Both the position numbers and the translations under genes were made by a program. Source: Erythrophleum ivorense (taxonomy: Eukaryota; Streptophyta; Magnoliopsida; Fabales; Fabaceae). Taken from it: DNA of 64,000 nt. The DNA is taken from positions 5,337,958-5,401,957 of the forward strand of contig JAIUCV010000023.1 of the NCBI GenBank assembly GCA_026724425.1. Reading direction: 5' to 3'. Each line of letters begins with the position of its first letter. Position 1 is the stretch's first letter. Shown piece after piece: positions 24,985-37,672 of this stretch. The notes beneath the pieces were generated by a model that did no database searches, was not told the DNA's origin, and saw only the letters and a list, made by a program, of their open reading frames with translations.

Positions 24985-26152
24985 CAAGCTCTACTTATGC
25001 ACCAAGAATCACCTATGAAATAATTGGAATTTAACATAAAACTAATATACTAAATGCAATCAATTCCAATGTTTATATACAATATCAATGATTACTTAAT
25101 TTAAAATTATCAAATCAAATGTTTCCCTAATGTGAATGATTCACACAAAGTGATATCAAGTGGTCAAGAGCAATAAATGTCACTAAATATCCAACTATTT
25201 AAAACTATGAAAAATTTTAGCATCAACTTTGATTAACAACCTTGTTGAACTATTAACAAAGATTTAAGTGAAAAGTACTATTATTGGGCTTAAAAATTCA
25301 TGCAAAAATTCATACATATTATAAACTCAATAGAAAACATGTCTTAAAAATTCTACATGAAAGAAGACATATAAGAAAGCTTCCATTCAAAAACTTATAG
25401 TGTGATCATGTATAGGTTATTCCTAGAAATTCATCAAAGTCAAACTACAATCACAAAACTTTAAAAACAGGGATTTGTGACTAAAGTGCAAGAATTAAGG
25501 CACATGGCTAATCACAACAATTTAAAAAATATATTAAAAAAATTATGGAGGTCTCATAACACATTAAGAAAGGATTTTTCAAAAAAATCATGACTTAATT
25601 TCAACAAATGAAATCTCAATAAAATAAACATAGATGTGAAAAAAAACACATTGACAAAAATTTAAGCATTCCATAAATCACTTTCAACAATTTATCTAGT
25701 CTATCCAATAGACTCAAAACCAATGAAACATTGTAGTAAACTACTCCTAACATGTTAAGAATAAGAAACGAAAAATAATTTACAAAATTGAATGCTTACC
25801 AAGGCTATATAAATTTTTGTATTGTAATAAACTTTATAAAAGAATGAATGAATAATAAAATGAATTCCTATGCTACTACTTCACAAATTCACATATTTAC
25901 AATATTCTATATCACATACACATATAAAAACATAACATACAAGTATCATTTACAAGCTTGAAACAAATTACAAAGGTTTACAAACATGTACAAGTGTGTG
26001 TAAATAACAAAAACTCAAAGTAAAAAGAAACAAAGGCTAAATTTGGCTTCACAACATTCAATCATTCCTTATAAGATTGATTGGCAGTCATTGTAAAGAG
26101 CAAAAATCAACCAAAAAACTAATAAAACTTCCTAACAACTGTGCCAAAAACT
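24985..26152. other. AT-rich, probable decayed retroelement internal DNA
   Basis: No coding similarity recognised. It abuts on its right a decayed tRNA-Asp type primer site of the - strand LTR at 26153-27608, so it may be that element's 5' internal DNA (- strand), now unreadable. Confidence 0.35.
26129..26146 (-). promoter_or_regulatory. Decayed primer binding site, tRNA-Asp type
   Basis: TTCCTAACAACTGTGCCA matches the 3' end expected for plant tRNA-Asp at 12 of 18 positions, and five of the six mismatches are transitions. It lies 6 bp from the end of an LTR, where a primer site belongs. This type is common in Athila/Tat gypsy elements. Confidence 0.55.
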
Positions 26153-27608
26153 TGTGCAAGAATTTAACATACCATTACACAAGAATAAAATAAATTTTAT
26201 CCTTAACAATGACACTAAAAAATTGGTGTGACTTTTTCTCATCTACAAGTTATTACTACCTTGGCATAGCAAGCATATTAGTCATGCAAGTAATATAAAA
26301 TAGTTGTTGAGTCCAAGTATCATGTATCCCACAGGGGATTAAGGAATGAAGAGTCTTATTGGTCTATAAGAAGAAAATTAAATAAAAGTGATGCCTAATT
26401 ATTTACACTAACCTAAGCTATAACTAGTATCCTAATGGCTTGGTTACTAGCATTCAAAAAGTTGTATAAGAAACTAATAAAATAAAATAAAATAAAACAT
26501 AAAAGGTTGGACTTAATTGCTATGATGAATATAAAAATTAAGTCCCTACTCATTATTGGTATCTAGTAATTATATTCCAGCAAGTTCCTATAGTGATTGA
26601 ATGTGCTGCACAATTATCAACCTATCTTACTTAATAAATCTCCCTTAGGATATGCCTTGCAATTACAAAAGTTCAATTTATTAATAAGATTCATTAAGTC
26701 CAATAAACTTATGGAATGACTAAGCACTCAGACATGTCTCATAATTACCTTATACCTAGTTTCCATTGCTATGCATGATTGATATCTTAGAGCATCTAAT
26801 TGTAAAAATGTGCCTTGCAACTATATTGTTCTTAAATTCAATCTTATCATTGCTATCTTATCCCAAATTACATATGCAACCAAGCTACCTCACAATTAAG
26901 CTAAATCACATATCATAACCAAACTTGATAACACAAACAAGAAGGCATAAAGAATGACAATCATATATCATTGTATTTATGCAAACATTAGTAAATCTTC
27001 ACAAAACTTTGTTATAACAACAAAAGCCATCCAAAGAACTAAGATCTTAAATTAAATCAAGAAACCAAAAGATGTAAATGGAAAATAAATTGGACATTTG
27101 GTTGAGAGAAGATTATACCAAAGAAAAGCTAAAGATATACAATTTTACACATCTTCAATTGGTAAAATCCACCTTAAAGCTTTCAAAGATTAGCTAGTAG
27201 ACATTTAAAAGCTCTATAACTTCCTCCTCTGGCCAAAAATCCCATAATGAATCATATAGATTTTATTTAAATCAATACAAATTAGGAACTCACATTTTTA
27301 ACACATCACTTAAGTGATACAATTGAATGCCTAGGCAATGGCCTATATACTTCAATAGTTCTTGAGCCTCTAACATCCATTTCAGCCTTGGTTTCTTCCA
27401 AAGTGCCTAAAATTAAAGCCCAATTTCATTAGTCATTAAAAATTATTAAAAATACATAAAAAATAGTAAAATCTAATATTTCCTAATATTTACTATCAAA
27501 AGAGAAAACAATAAAAAAAATTAGCTAAAAATACTTAAAAATCCTAATAAAAGCTAATGATGATTCCTTAACTAGGCACATAAAATCAAGTAAACTTAGG
27601 ACTTTTCA
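26153..27608 (-). mobile_element. Athila/Tat-like LTR, ~1456 bp, minus strand
   Basis: On the - strand it begins TGAAAAGTCCTAAG (right end, 27608) and ends CTTGCACA (left end, 26153), followed by a primer-site remnant. The text GTCCAAGTATCATGTATCCC then CAGGGGATTAAGG (about 26312-26345) is typical of this class of plant LTR as I remember it. The other LTR and coding region are not visible, so it is a truncated element. Ends are judged from terminus type and primer-site position; no duplication was found. Confidence 0.6.
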
Positions 27609-28085
27609 CCTTCCAAACATTCTATCTACCAATTTTCCTCTTCATGGGAAGCTATGATTGAAGCTTAGAGGTGGAGTTCTCTTTTTTTAATCAAGTGCCA
27701 AAATTGAGCTAAAAGTATTTTATCTAGCATACTTTCTTATAAGTAAGATTGAAAATAACTCTAACTCCTTCAATTCTATGATATTTGTTTGAAAACTAAC
27801 TCCTTCAATGTTCTGATATTTGTTTAAAAACTAACCCTAAAATCCCTAAATTTGTATTCTCCTTTCTTAAAGGGTGTTGGGCTATTTTGCCATTGATTTC
27901 ATAAATTAAAACATAATTTTTAACAAAACATGTATTGTGTCTAGGAACTTGTGAATAGGTAATATGAGTAGTGAGTTGGAAATATATTATTAGGAGTAAG
28001 TCAAGCCTTAGATTGAGCAAGAACATGAGTTTTACCACTTCCTTTAGAGAACCCATTTATGTGAGATTTGATGATAAGAGTAATA
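27609..28085. other. Unidentified AT-rich DNA with a 35-bp tandem duplication
   Basis: No gene seen. Two tandem 35-bp copies lie at 27762-27796 and 27797-27831 (each begins TAACTCCTTCAAT and ends AAAAC or GAAAAC), with a few substitutions. Confidence 0.5.
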
Positions 28086-31000
28086 TGTAGTTATGCTCTC
28101 CATAGCGTAAAAAATGGGCTAAATATAAAAGGAAGTTCTCAAAATAGAAGGAATTGGGGCCAACTAAAATTATGATAAAATTTAAATATTAGAAAATGAG
28201 GATTTGAGATTTAAGATGCCTAAAAACTAGAGCCAGAAGAGTTCAAAAAATTTGCCAAAGAAAGTAGGAGCACTTTTGTAATTTTTGAAAAATTTTGAAA
28301 ACTCATAAGAGGGCTTTTTAAATAAAAAATTTGAGCTTTCTGGAGTTCTCAGAGGCCCTGAATACCATGAGAACCTCTATAATAGTTGAAACTCCTCTGG
28401 TGAGCGATTTCGACTGTTGGTTGACTGAAATTTTGACCGAACGGTTCATAATGGTTTTAGATCCTTTTTTAGGGATTCCAAAGGCAATTCTTATGATTAA
28501 GAGCCTAAGGAATATGATGGAAAAGATGAATTTCAAAAAGGAGTTGAAATGAGCCCAAACGAACAAAACTACGAAGAGGGACTAAATTGCAAATTCTAAA
28601 AGTTGCTTAAATGAATCCCTAGCTTATAAAAAACGTCCCTCCTCTGCTCAGATCTCCTCACCCACTCTCACACACGTTAAAACAGAATTAAGAAGGGCTA
28701 AGAGTGGCACACAAGAGGGGAGACCAAGGAAGGAAGAAGAAGCTTTGAAAAATGTAAGTTTTAGCCACTTTTTCCTATTCCTTGCCTTGTTAAACTTCTT
28801 CCCCTCTTCTTCCTCTTCCTTCTCATGGTTTTGGCATTTAATTTGGTGCTATTTTGAAGGCAGAAGAAAGGTGAAATTTTCAGATTTGGTGAGGGAAGGC
28901 TAGCCAAGTGAAGAACAAACCAAGAAAACCAAGAATCTAAGGTATTTTGCTACTTCCTACGCTTAGGTCTCCTTGCTCCTCTTCTCTTCAATTTCCCCCC
29001 ATGTAAGACCAGCCATGAGGGATTAAATTTCTGGCCAAACCAAGAATCAATCATATGAATTAGGGTGTGAAAATTTAGAATATGCAAAGAAAACCAAGTA
29101 AAAGTCATTGAATTTTCAAGTTAGCAAAGTGTAGGATTCTTGAAGAGTTTGTAAAATTTGTTTTGATTCATGAATTTACTAGGCCATGTAAGTGTTTAAT
29201 TGAGCTTCTAAGACCTCTAGAAAGCCTCCCAAGTGACTCTCTCATCAAGAAAAAATTAGAAACCCCTTGAACCCCAAATACTTCCATAATGTCGGCCTAG
29301 GTTAAAAAGAGTACCAAGGGGAAGTTTTAATTTGTTTCAAACTTATTTTTGAGTCATGTAGGATGGAAGAGGATGAGAGGAAGCCTTGAAAAAATTTTAG
29401 CAGCCATAGATAGTGAGATGGAAGTGTAGGCTCCATAATGTAGCATAATGAAGCAACTCCTAGCTAGGCTCTTTAAAATAATTGTGTGATGACTCCAATG
29501 AGTCTAAATGGAGTCAACAATCATAGATTAAAGGAGAGAAGGGAGCCAAGTTCATGAATTCTTGAAGTTGCTTCATTAAGTGCCTTATGGAAGTATACTG
29601 GAGCCATAAACCAAAGTAGTATCATGTAAAGTGTGTATAATGCCAAGGCTTGTTCCCATGAGTAATTCATGTTCTTTTGGTGTGTCTAGGCCAAGAGAAA
29701 TGGTCTCCACCTTCTTGGGTGTGTGAGGTCAAGGGAGAGGAGTCAAGACTTAAGAAAAAAGTGTGTAAATGCAAGCAAGGTAGCTCTCTCCACCTTCTCT
29801 CATGCATAAATGTGTGTTTAGCTTATTTTAAAATGTGTGTATGTATATTTTCAAGCCATGAAAAGTATGCTAGCATGATCTTGTTTGCCATGATTTCATG
29901 ATGTTATGTTATGTTATGTTCTCAAGTGAATGTATGATGTTTTGCTTGAGTGTGGAGAGGCCAAGAACTCTTCACTATGGTGAGAATGAGCCAAAAACCC
30001 TTGAACTTAGTTGAGACAAAATAAAGAGTCTCCCAAAAGTAAAGTGGGCTCCCAAGAGTATGGTTGAGTCCAAAGTACTCAAAGAATGGGTGATGCAAGT
30101 CCAAAATCCATGAGGAGAAGTGTGAAGCCAATCCAAGCACTTGGTGAACTCTTGAATGTCTTGTATGAATGATTCACATGCCAAGTTTGTGTTAAAAATG
30201 TCTATGATTTCCATTTTCTCCATGCATGCATTTGTAAAGCTTGCTTTGCACATATTATGTATGATTGAATGAGAGATGAGCTATTGAGATTCTTTGAATC
30301 TCATCCCCTTCTCTCCAATGATCTAACATGCTAGGTGGACTAAGTAACTATGGTGAAGGGAGCCAACATCAATGAAGAAGGAAGAATGACAAGTTTATGT
30401 CTAGCTTTAGCCATTTTGAAACCATAATTGTGTTTCTTGATGTATATGTTATTGTAAATATACCATGACCCTTGAGACATGTATAAATATGTTATTATGT
30501 GATGTTTATATGTATGGATATGATGTATGAGCTCTAGCATATATTTTAAGTATGAGATGCCAAAGTATGCAATGTGAAAGCATGATGGAAATATGCATAA
30601 GTGTGGGTTGAATGGCCAAAATGAGATGCTTGAGGTTTGAGATCATTTAGGCAGCTCACACAAGTCTTAAATACACTTTTAGACTTGCCCAAAAGGTGCC
30701 ACAATCAAGGGAAAGCCATTTGGCAAGTTTGGTACCCCATATAGAGCCAAATTTGACCATAATGGAATCCTATATCACTTCTTAGCCAAATGAGTTAGTC
30801 TTGATCTAAGATTTGACATGCAATTAGGTCTCATTGAGATATTTTTGGAAAGCTAAAGATCATAATTTTTAGAGGTCTACAGAATATTTGATGATTTTTC
30901 AAAGTTGACAATTTTCATGGTTTCTGGTTGCTGTACTATTTATTTGGTCCGAAATTGTTTTCTATCACACAAGACCCAAATGATGTCCAATTGACACAAA

Positions 31001-31762
31001 ATTTTATATACAGAAACTAGACATTCACAGTGACTCATACCAGCTAAAAGAACCTCATTTGGAGGTCTATAGAGGGAGATATAAAGTTTTGAAGTTTTTG
31101 TCCAGTATCAGTAATCTTACCTGACCAGAGGTACTGTTCCATCAAATTCTGAGGTTTGGGATTGATGATCTGATTTGGAGATATTTTTTATTTCTATTTA
31201 ACATTCACAGATTTCCAAATTGGTATCATTTGCATGGTTTGTATTTTTGTGGAATTAATTAGACATTTTCAAAGTTCTCTACAGAATTTTGTGACAGTTT
31301 CAGAATTCAGTCGAACCTTTGGACTATTTTGGATGTCCAACGCCTTCTGTGATAGATTTTATGGTCTGGGAATATTTTTATGTAAAGTAGACATCCTAAT
31401 ATTTCCAAAATGACCAAGATTTCATGATTTCTATTTTTCTAGATTTAGTTATGATTTTTCAAAGTTTGGTCAGAAAATGGAGCAAATCTGGCCGAAATTA
31501 AACAAGCCCATTTTATACTTCATTTCGGTTTCCATGAATTGTGGGCATGATTTTGTGATGAAAATAAGTTTTAATGATATATTTAAATATGAGGATGCAT
31601 AGTATGAGCCCACACGGTCCACGTGACACCAATTACAATTTTTAAGTATGACGCAATATGAATAAACCCATTATTTTCGGTCCCTTTTTCATGTACTCTC
31701 ATGAAAATGATGATGTGAAACTTATGAATATTATGAGATGAGTTAGAATTTATGGTGTTATA
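28086..31762 (+). mobile_element. LTR 7, ~3677 bp, relative of solo LTRs 4-6
   Basis: Homologous to 12538-16009 from about 28250 on (GAGGGCTTTTTAAAT, then TTCTCAGAGGCCCTGAA). The end is GGTGTTATA at 31762. The start at TGTAGTTATG is less certain but puts the TATA-like TTATAAAA (28624) 538 bp in, close to the 547-553 bp of its relatives. Flanks TAATA and GTATA do not form a convincing duplication. The 82- and 73-codon frames overlapping at 28318-28566 lie in the U3 on opposite strands and are chance frames. Confidence 0.78.
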
Positions 31763-34150
31763 GTATACTCATTGGAGACTCTAATATCCTTATCCATGTG
31801 AGTCTTTAGAGCTAAACTTGTCATACTTGACAACCTATCAAGGGTTGAGTGTAATGTGTATGATGCAAAGAAAAGAGAAAATAAAATGATTCCTAGAAAC
31901 ACTTTCAAAAACCAATTTAGTTGGTGTCACTACTAAAATTTTTAATTAGAGAAATTTTTGAAATCTATTTTTCTTTTTAGAAAATTGAAAAGTGGTCTGC
32001 AATCTAAAGGCAAGTTTAGGAGTTGATTATATATGGAGATGGTGTTAGGCATCTGAAAATACCCATTACTAAAATGATTATCCTAAGTCAGCTATAAAAA
32101 ATTAATATAACTTTGACTTTATTTGAATTGCCCCAATCAAAACACATGCAAGAAGGAGGGAGAAAGAAAAAAAAATTAAATAAAGGAAAATAAAAAGATA
32201 TTTATAAGAAAATAAAAAAGAAATATTTACAAGGGTACATTGGATAAAAAGTTGTGATAGTTGGTTGGTGACTTTTATTTTTGTGAAAAGAGTAAGCAAG
32301 TAAACATTGATTGAATTTCAAAATAATTGACACATTGATTAGTGCATTTTAATTTACAAAATTGCATGAATTTCACCTTCGTCTTTCTTCATTTTTTCTT
32401 TTTTCTTTTTTGTTTGAATTTTTGAAAATTATCATATTTTTTATTTTTTAAAAAAGTGATTTAATTAATATTCTAAATAAAATTTTTTAATTTTTTATAA
32501 AATAAACAAAACTAATTGGACATTGGCCATTGAAATCTAAAATTTATTCAAACATAAGACTTAATTGGCACTACCCAAAGCCTAAGGAGATGCAAGGTCT
32601 CACACATTGATTAATATCTTATATGTTGAGGAGACACCTGGTCCTATGCAACAAACTCTGGAAAACAAAATTAAATTTGATAATCGAATGAAAGAAAGTA
32701 AATATAGACAAGCAGCATCCAATGTGAATATGTGTATTTATGTGCAGTCAAGTAACATTTTATTTTAACGGCACCTTACAAGGATGAGAGAAGAAGAAAA
32801 TAAAAGGAATCAATGAAGTCTTTTTCTCTAGCCTTTCTTTGGTCTCTTTTTGGGAATTCTTAAGTATCCTCTCATAAGTTTGCTCTTGAGGTATTTCTTA
32901 GGTTTCCTCACATGGGTCATGATGCCCAACATATATGAAGATGAAACAGTATGGAGTAAGAACCAATAATAGAAAATTTAAGCTAACCAAAGTTCACAAT
33001 AAACACTATGAAGCTAATTAAGGGAAAAGGAAAAAAAATAAATTGTGAAGATTAAAATAATAACTTCCCTAAGAAAGATAGTAACATGGAACCAAGAGTA
33101 AAATTTGGGCAAAAAAGAATGGGAACCATATTTCCAATAACTTATTCGAGGGACCCATATGAAAAGTTAACTAAAGTTCTAATCATGTGTCCTTGGGGTC
33201 TTAACACATTTTAACTCAAAATGCAAATTCATGTTTCCCCTTACCTTCAAGTATCCTCACACGTTAAGCCAATCAAATCAAAACATCATTGAGATATATG
33301 AGATCAAAAAGAATAACTAACACTATAGACACAAATAAGACTTTGTTATCTACTATTTCTAGAAGTACAAAACTAAGGCTTTAACGATGTTGAGAATCAA
33401 CTTTACATATTCATTGCACATTTTAAAGTTTGATGTCAGAATCACAAAGCCACACATTCATTTACAATAATTCAAACAAGATTAATGAGTAAAATGGAAA
33501 ATCATTGCAACTATTACCCAACAACTTTTATAATAGCTGAAGTAGAAGATCTTATAATGAAGATAAGTTCAGATTGTTAGAATATTTTAAATTTAATTAA
33601 TACTAGAATATCTTAAATAATAGTCAGTAAAAATATTCCATATCCTGATTTTTGAATTTCAAATATTCTTATTAAGTGGTCCTCATATTTGATTAATATT
33701 ACTAATTTACCATTGAGGCATTTGTTGAAAGTGACTGGGTTATCTGGTTAGTTAATATCCAAAATCAAACTGTTGTTCTCTTGATGGGAGAATATGAGAA
33801 TTTTGAACACTAATATTTTGTATTGAGAGGGTTCTTTGTGGAGAGTAACTTCATTGAAAAAATCAATCATTAGGTCACTACAATCTGCTAGAAAAATGCA
33901 TTTGAAGAGAATTCTACACTATTTTCGTTTGCTATGATGTTCAAGTGATTCATCAAAGGCTGTAGAATTTCAAGCTTTCTACTTTGCGTTATTAGTCATG
34001 GCTGAAGGTATGTGTTTAATAGTTTTATCAAAGGATTTGGTTCCGCTATACTTTTCTGAAATGTGTGTGTGTGTATGTGTGTCTATGTTGGGCGGGGGGA
34101 TTTTGCTTTATATAATTTATGATTTCATGATAGTTATAACATGTTCATGG
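31763..34150. other. No gene; old dispersed repeat DNA
   Basis: At 31908-32095 the text AACCAATTTAGTTGGTGTCA ... AAAAGTGGTCTGCAATC ... GGTGTTAGGCATCTGAAAA resembles a dispersed plant repeat often found inside large gypsy elements; I recognise the style but cannot name the family. 32340-32520 is very AT-rich. A TGTTAGAATATTTTAAAT start near 33575 looks like a copia LTR terminus, but no matching end or duplication was found. A short (GT)n tract is at 34064-34082. Confidence 0.35.
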
Positions 34151-35990
34151 AAGGAATAATTCATGTATGTATTAAAGAATGCACCTAGAGTGGGATGAAT
34201 AAATGTTTATACAATAAAATGATTTTAATGTAATTTTTGGATTAAAACACAATTAAGATGATTAAATTGAGTAATGACAATAATAAAATAAATGATTAAA
34301 TAGAATAAATGAAAGTATAATTTGAAAAACTTAAGTTTTAATATAGTAAGTTTTAGTTAGTTAACTAGGATTGGCTTTAGTATATTGGAACCTAACATAG
34401 TCAAAACAAAGATGAAACAAGAAAGAGAGAGAACATTTAGTTAATTGATATTAGATTTAGTTAATTGAAATTGAATAGAATCATAAACAAAATAAAGTAA
34501 AAAGATAAGGAAGAAGAAGGAACTAAATATTATACTAACTCACACATCTTTGTCATATATCCAATCTTCCTTAACCTTGAGAAATTTTCTTCAACTCAAT
34601 CCAATTTCAATTTTACAACCAAGATGGTTTTATATGTATTCATCACCAAATAAGGTTTTAACTCACCTCAAACTATACAATACATGAGTTTTACTTAAAC
34701 TCATCCAAAACTTTTCCTACACAAAGGATTCTCACTAAACTCACTTATTTCATACTTAGAAAAGATTAGTTAATACTCTCTAAGCAAGATTAAATCTAAA
34801 ACTAAGCTCAAAAATTATGAAATAGCATAATAAATACTTTTATACTCTATTTCTTTTCTAAATTTTCACATAACCTTCTCTATATATATAGTATCCTTTT
34901 ATCAAATAGTCATTGAGAGATAAAACCTTTTGCTATTTCATGTATTAAATCCAAATTTGACATGGAAGGCTCAAAGAGAGAATGCTTCGAAGGATATGAC
35001 TTGCTTTGAACTCTTTTTTGTTTTTGCAACATTTATCTTCTTTTATTCTTTTGCTTTATTGTTCATAGAGCTTGAGGAAAGAGAGCAAGAAGCCACAGTT
35101 CTTTGTCTCATAAATGCATCCATTTAGCCTTTTGATGCTTGTAAGGCTCCAAAATATATTTTTAGCTTTTCTTTCTATTTCTCTTTTGTTGTTTTCTTCC
35201 AATTTTTTTTTTCTCTTTGCTTCCTTCTATATATCTTAGAAGTGGATCTAAAGATAGATATACAAGACTTACTTTTCCTTACTTATTCTTCCTTGTTGTA
35301 AAGTGATGAACATGAAGCTAGAGAAAGATCTTCTTTCATTTAATGTCATTTAACGCTAAAAGAAAGAATGAGATGTAGCAAAGAGGAAGATAGTTTCTTC
35401 TTCTAATTTCTTTCTATTTTGAATGTTCTTCTGTTGCCTTTAATCAATAAATGCTTGTTTGGTGAGACATGGCATTTGTGCAGCCACTTTTTAGCTAAAC
35501 ATTAACATTTTACTTAGTTGTATTAATAAGGGAGAATTAGTCTAACTCCTTTCTTGCATATACCTTTTTTTTTTAAATTCCAATTCATGACATGTTTCTT
35601 GGATCTTATTTACAGATCTGTTTATATTAGACAAACAAGTTAGAAGTCAATACCTTGACAAGGGCCTTGTGGGCCCATGGTATCGGTTTCTTCTTTTGGG
35701 TTCAGCACCATAATCTTGTGTTGGCCTGTTATGTTAATGTTTCCCTTAGTAATGAAATCAGTAGCCCAACTAAAATATTTGAAGCTTAACTTATTTGAAA
35801 ACATTTTGGCATCTTAACATATTGTGGGCCGAGATAAAGATAAAAGATTTTTGCGATCTGAGATTTTGGCTTATTAAAGAAATTATTGCCAATTAAACCT
35901 AAAAAAAACCTTTTAGATTGAAATAAAATTTCCCTAACTTAACGTTTTTAAATAGGTTTTGTAATCATCAAAATATAAAATAATTTGTGT
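34151..35990. other. No gene; AT-rich unidentified sequence
   Basis: GCACCTAGAGTGGGATGAAT (34181-34200) resembles a dispersed motif seen in other plant repeats (CCTAGAGGGGGGTGAAT-like), eroded. The 65-codon frame at 34930-35127 has a hydrophobic middle but no family resemblance and no supporting context. Confidence 0.3.
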
Positions 35991-36955
35991 GGAGTTTGGG
36001 ACTAACGCGTATGACTTCAAATCTGTAGACATTGTTGACGTTGCAATACATATAATGGCTTACACAGATTCTTTTATTTCCATGGATCCTTATACTAGAA
36101 CAAACAAAGATGAAATTGAAGATGAAGAATTAGAGTAAACGAAATTGCCTCTGATTTGGTGATGGTTCTTGTTCTCTTGGCTCCTTCTCCAAATTTGGCC
36201 GCCTCCTCTGTTCTGGTTTTTCTTAGAGAAATTGGCTGCTCCTTTCGATCCTCCACCCCTCGAAACTTGCTTCTGCTTTTGTAGCCCAACGCAGTAAACC
36301 CAAGAAGCCTTTGAAATCTATCCAAATCTGCCCCTTTCGTGAAATCTGCTTGAGTGAATCCCTTGAATGAGGGTAAGCTTCAGGAGTTTACTTCTTCCAT
36401 GGCGGCTCCTTGTGCTTTTCCTTTTCAGACTCTGCCCCTTGATCGTGTGCAAATGGCGCTGAAGAGAGGAGAGGAATCTTGGCAAAACGCCGGATGCCTT
36501 GCGTTTTGGAGCAGCTGAACCCTCTAGCCAAACGCAGGGAAGACCTGCGTTTTAAGGCTTCTTCCCATACTTCTTTCTGGGATTTTGGGCCAACCCCTTT
36601 CATGAGTCTTAAGTCATTTCTCCCACTTTCTTCTAATTTAGATTCGGCTTAATAACTTGGTGAAATCTTAGTCCCTTTATTTGAGCTCCTTTATTTAAAT
36701 TTATTTTTTTTATTTTCTTTCATCTTTTTTGGGTATTTATTTATTTATTTTGACTCCAAATTAAATTACAATTGACCCAAAAATTAATATGAATAAAATG
36801 ATTAAAATGACTCAATTAAATTAAAATTAACTAAAAAAAGCTATGACTCAAATAATTCCAAAGTTAAATTGAAATTAATTCAAAATTAAATAAAATAACC
36901 AGCGTAGGAATTCATTATTTTCAAGAAATGCCCTAAAAAACATACAGTGTTCACA
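35991..36955 (-). mobile_element. Possible minus-strand LTR with GC-richer island
   Basis: 36120-36620 is clearly GC-richer than its surroundings. Read on the - strand, the right end TGTGAACACTGTATG (36955 leftward) has the form of a gypsy LTR start, and the AT-rich stretch behind it fits a U3. The left end is not identified, so the extent is tentative. Inside are inverted copies of AAAACGC: 36484-36490 (+), 36501-36507 (-), 36530-36535 (+) and 36547-36553 (-), forming a 46-bp repeat. Two - strand frames (36095-36325 and 36388-36603) lie in the island; they are basic and low complexity, and I do not call them genes. Confidence 0.35.
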
Positions 36956-37667
36956 AAACTAGACTTGTTTTGGCAAAGTGTCAATATAGTGAGTAGATAA
37001 TAAGCAATTTGACATATGTCATTCTAAATATTGTTTTTCAACTATATTCTCATTTCCTTAATATTTAAATGAATTTTTAAGTCATTATTATAAATTTTTT
37101 ATACAAGGTATTAAACTAGATTTGATAAGAACATCATTATTTCCTTCCTTCAACACTAATTGTTTAGTTGTTTTCATGAACTATTTCTTACTTAAAATTG
37201 CCCTTGAGAAACAAGACCTTCATTCACACGTGGCATCTTAATAATTGTTGATATTGTTGACTGTTGATGAAATTATGACTCCTATGTTGAGATGCTCTAT
37301 GAACATGATGTTAGGATTTATGATGGATTATATGTTTGAGCCCAACAATTATGAGAATATATGAAGGATATGTTTTCAAAGTGATGAAATGCCTACGTTG
37401 GAAATTGATTACTGATATTTTACTTTTTATTTTAAAATTCTATTTTGGTAGTCCATGATAAGGCCCTGTAGTCCTTGGTTAGATTAATGATTTAGGTGCA
37501 CTTAGATTGAAAATTGTGGATATGATGATATTGGGAGAAAAGGAGTAGTCAGTTAGGAGCGGTTGCATATGAGAGACAAAAAGCTACCAATGTGGTGGGG
37601 CCACTGCCAAGAGATTTAATTTGGTTATGCTAGGTGAAAAGAAATTAGCTATTAGATGTAGCTGCAC
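36956..37667. other. No gene; flank of the CACTA/chromovirus nest
   Basis: AT-rich DNA without coding similarity. The last ~110 bp (GTTGCATATGAG, then GTAGCTGCACCAAT) are the original left flank of the CACTA element; its right flank resumes at 53834. Confidence 0.5.
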
Positions 37668-37672
37668 CAATC
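37668..37672. repeat. Left target duplication of the chromovirus (CAATC)
   Basis: CAATC before the 5' LTR against TAATC (48489-48493) after the 3' LTR, one mismatch. The final C of the right copy is also the first base of the CACTA terminus. Confidence 0.75.

Noticed and set aside
28318..28566. Overlapping 82- and 73-codon frames on both strands
   Set aside because: They lie in the U3 of an LTR, have no domain, and the same region in three relatives is not open.
28081..31767. TAATA/GTATA as a target duplication for LTR 7
   Set aside because: Only three of five bases match, so the ends were set by homology and TATA offset instead.
34930..35127. 65-codon frame with a hydrophobic stretch as a small membrane protein
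   Set aside because: AT-rich composition alone produces such F/L/I-rich frames; no supporting context.
33575..35610. TGTTAGAATATTTTAAAT as the start of a complete copia LTR
   Set aside because: No matching CA end or flanking duplication could be found.
36095..36603. Two basic - strand frames in the GC-richer island as a possible gene
   Set aside because: No recognisable domain, no start context or splice structure, and LTR-like surroundings.
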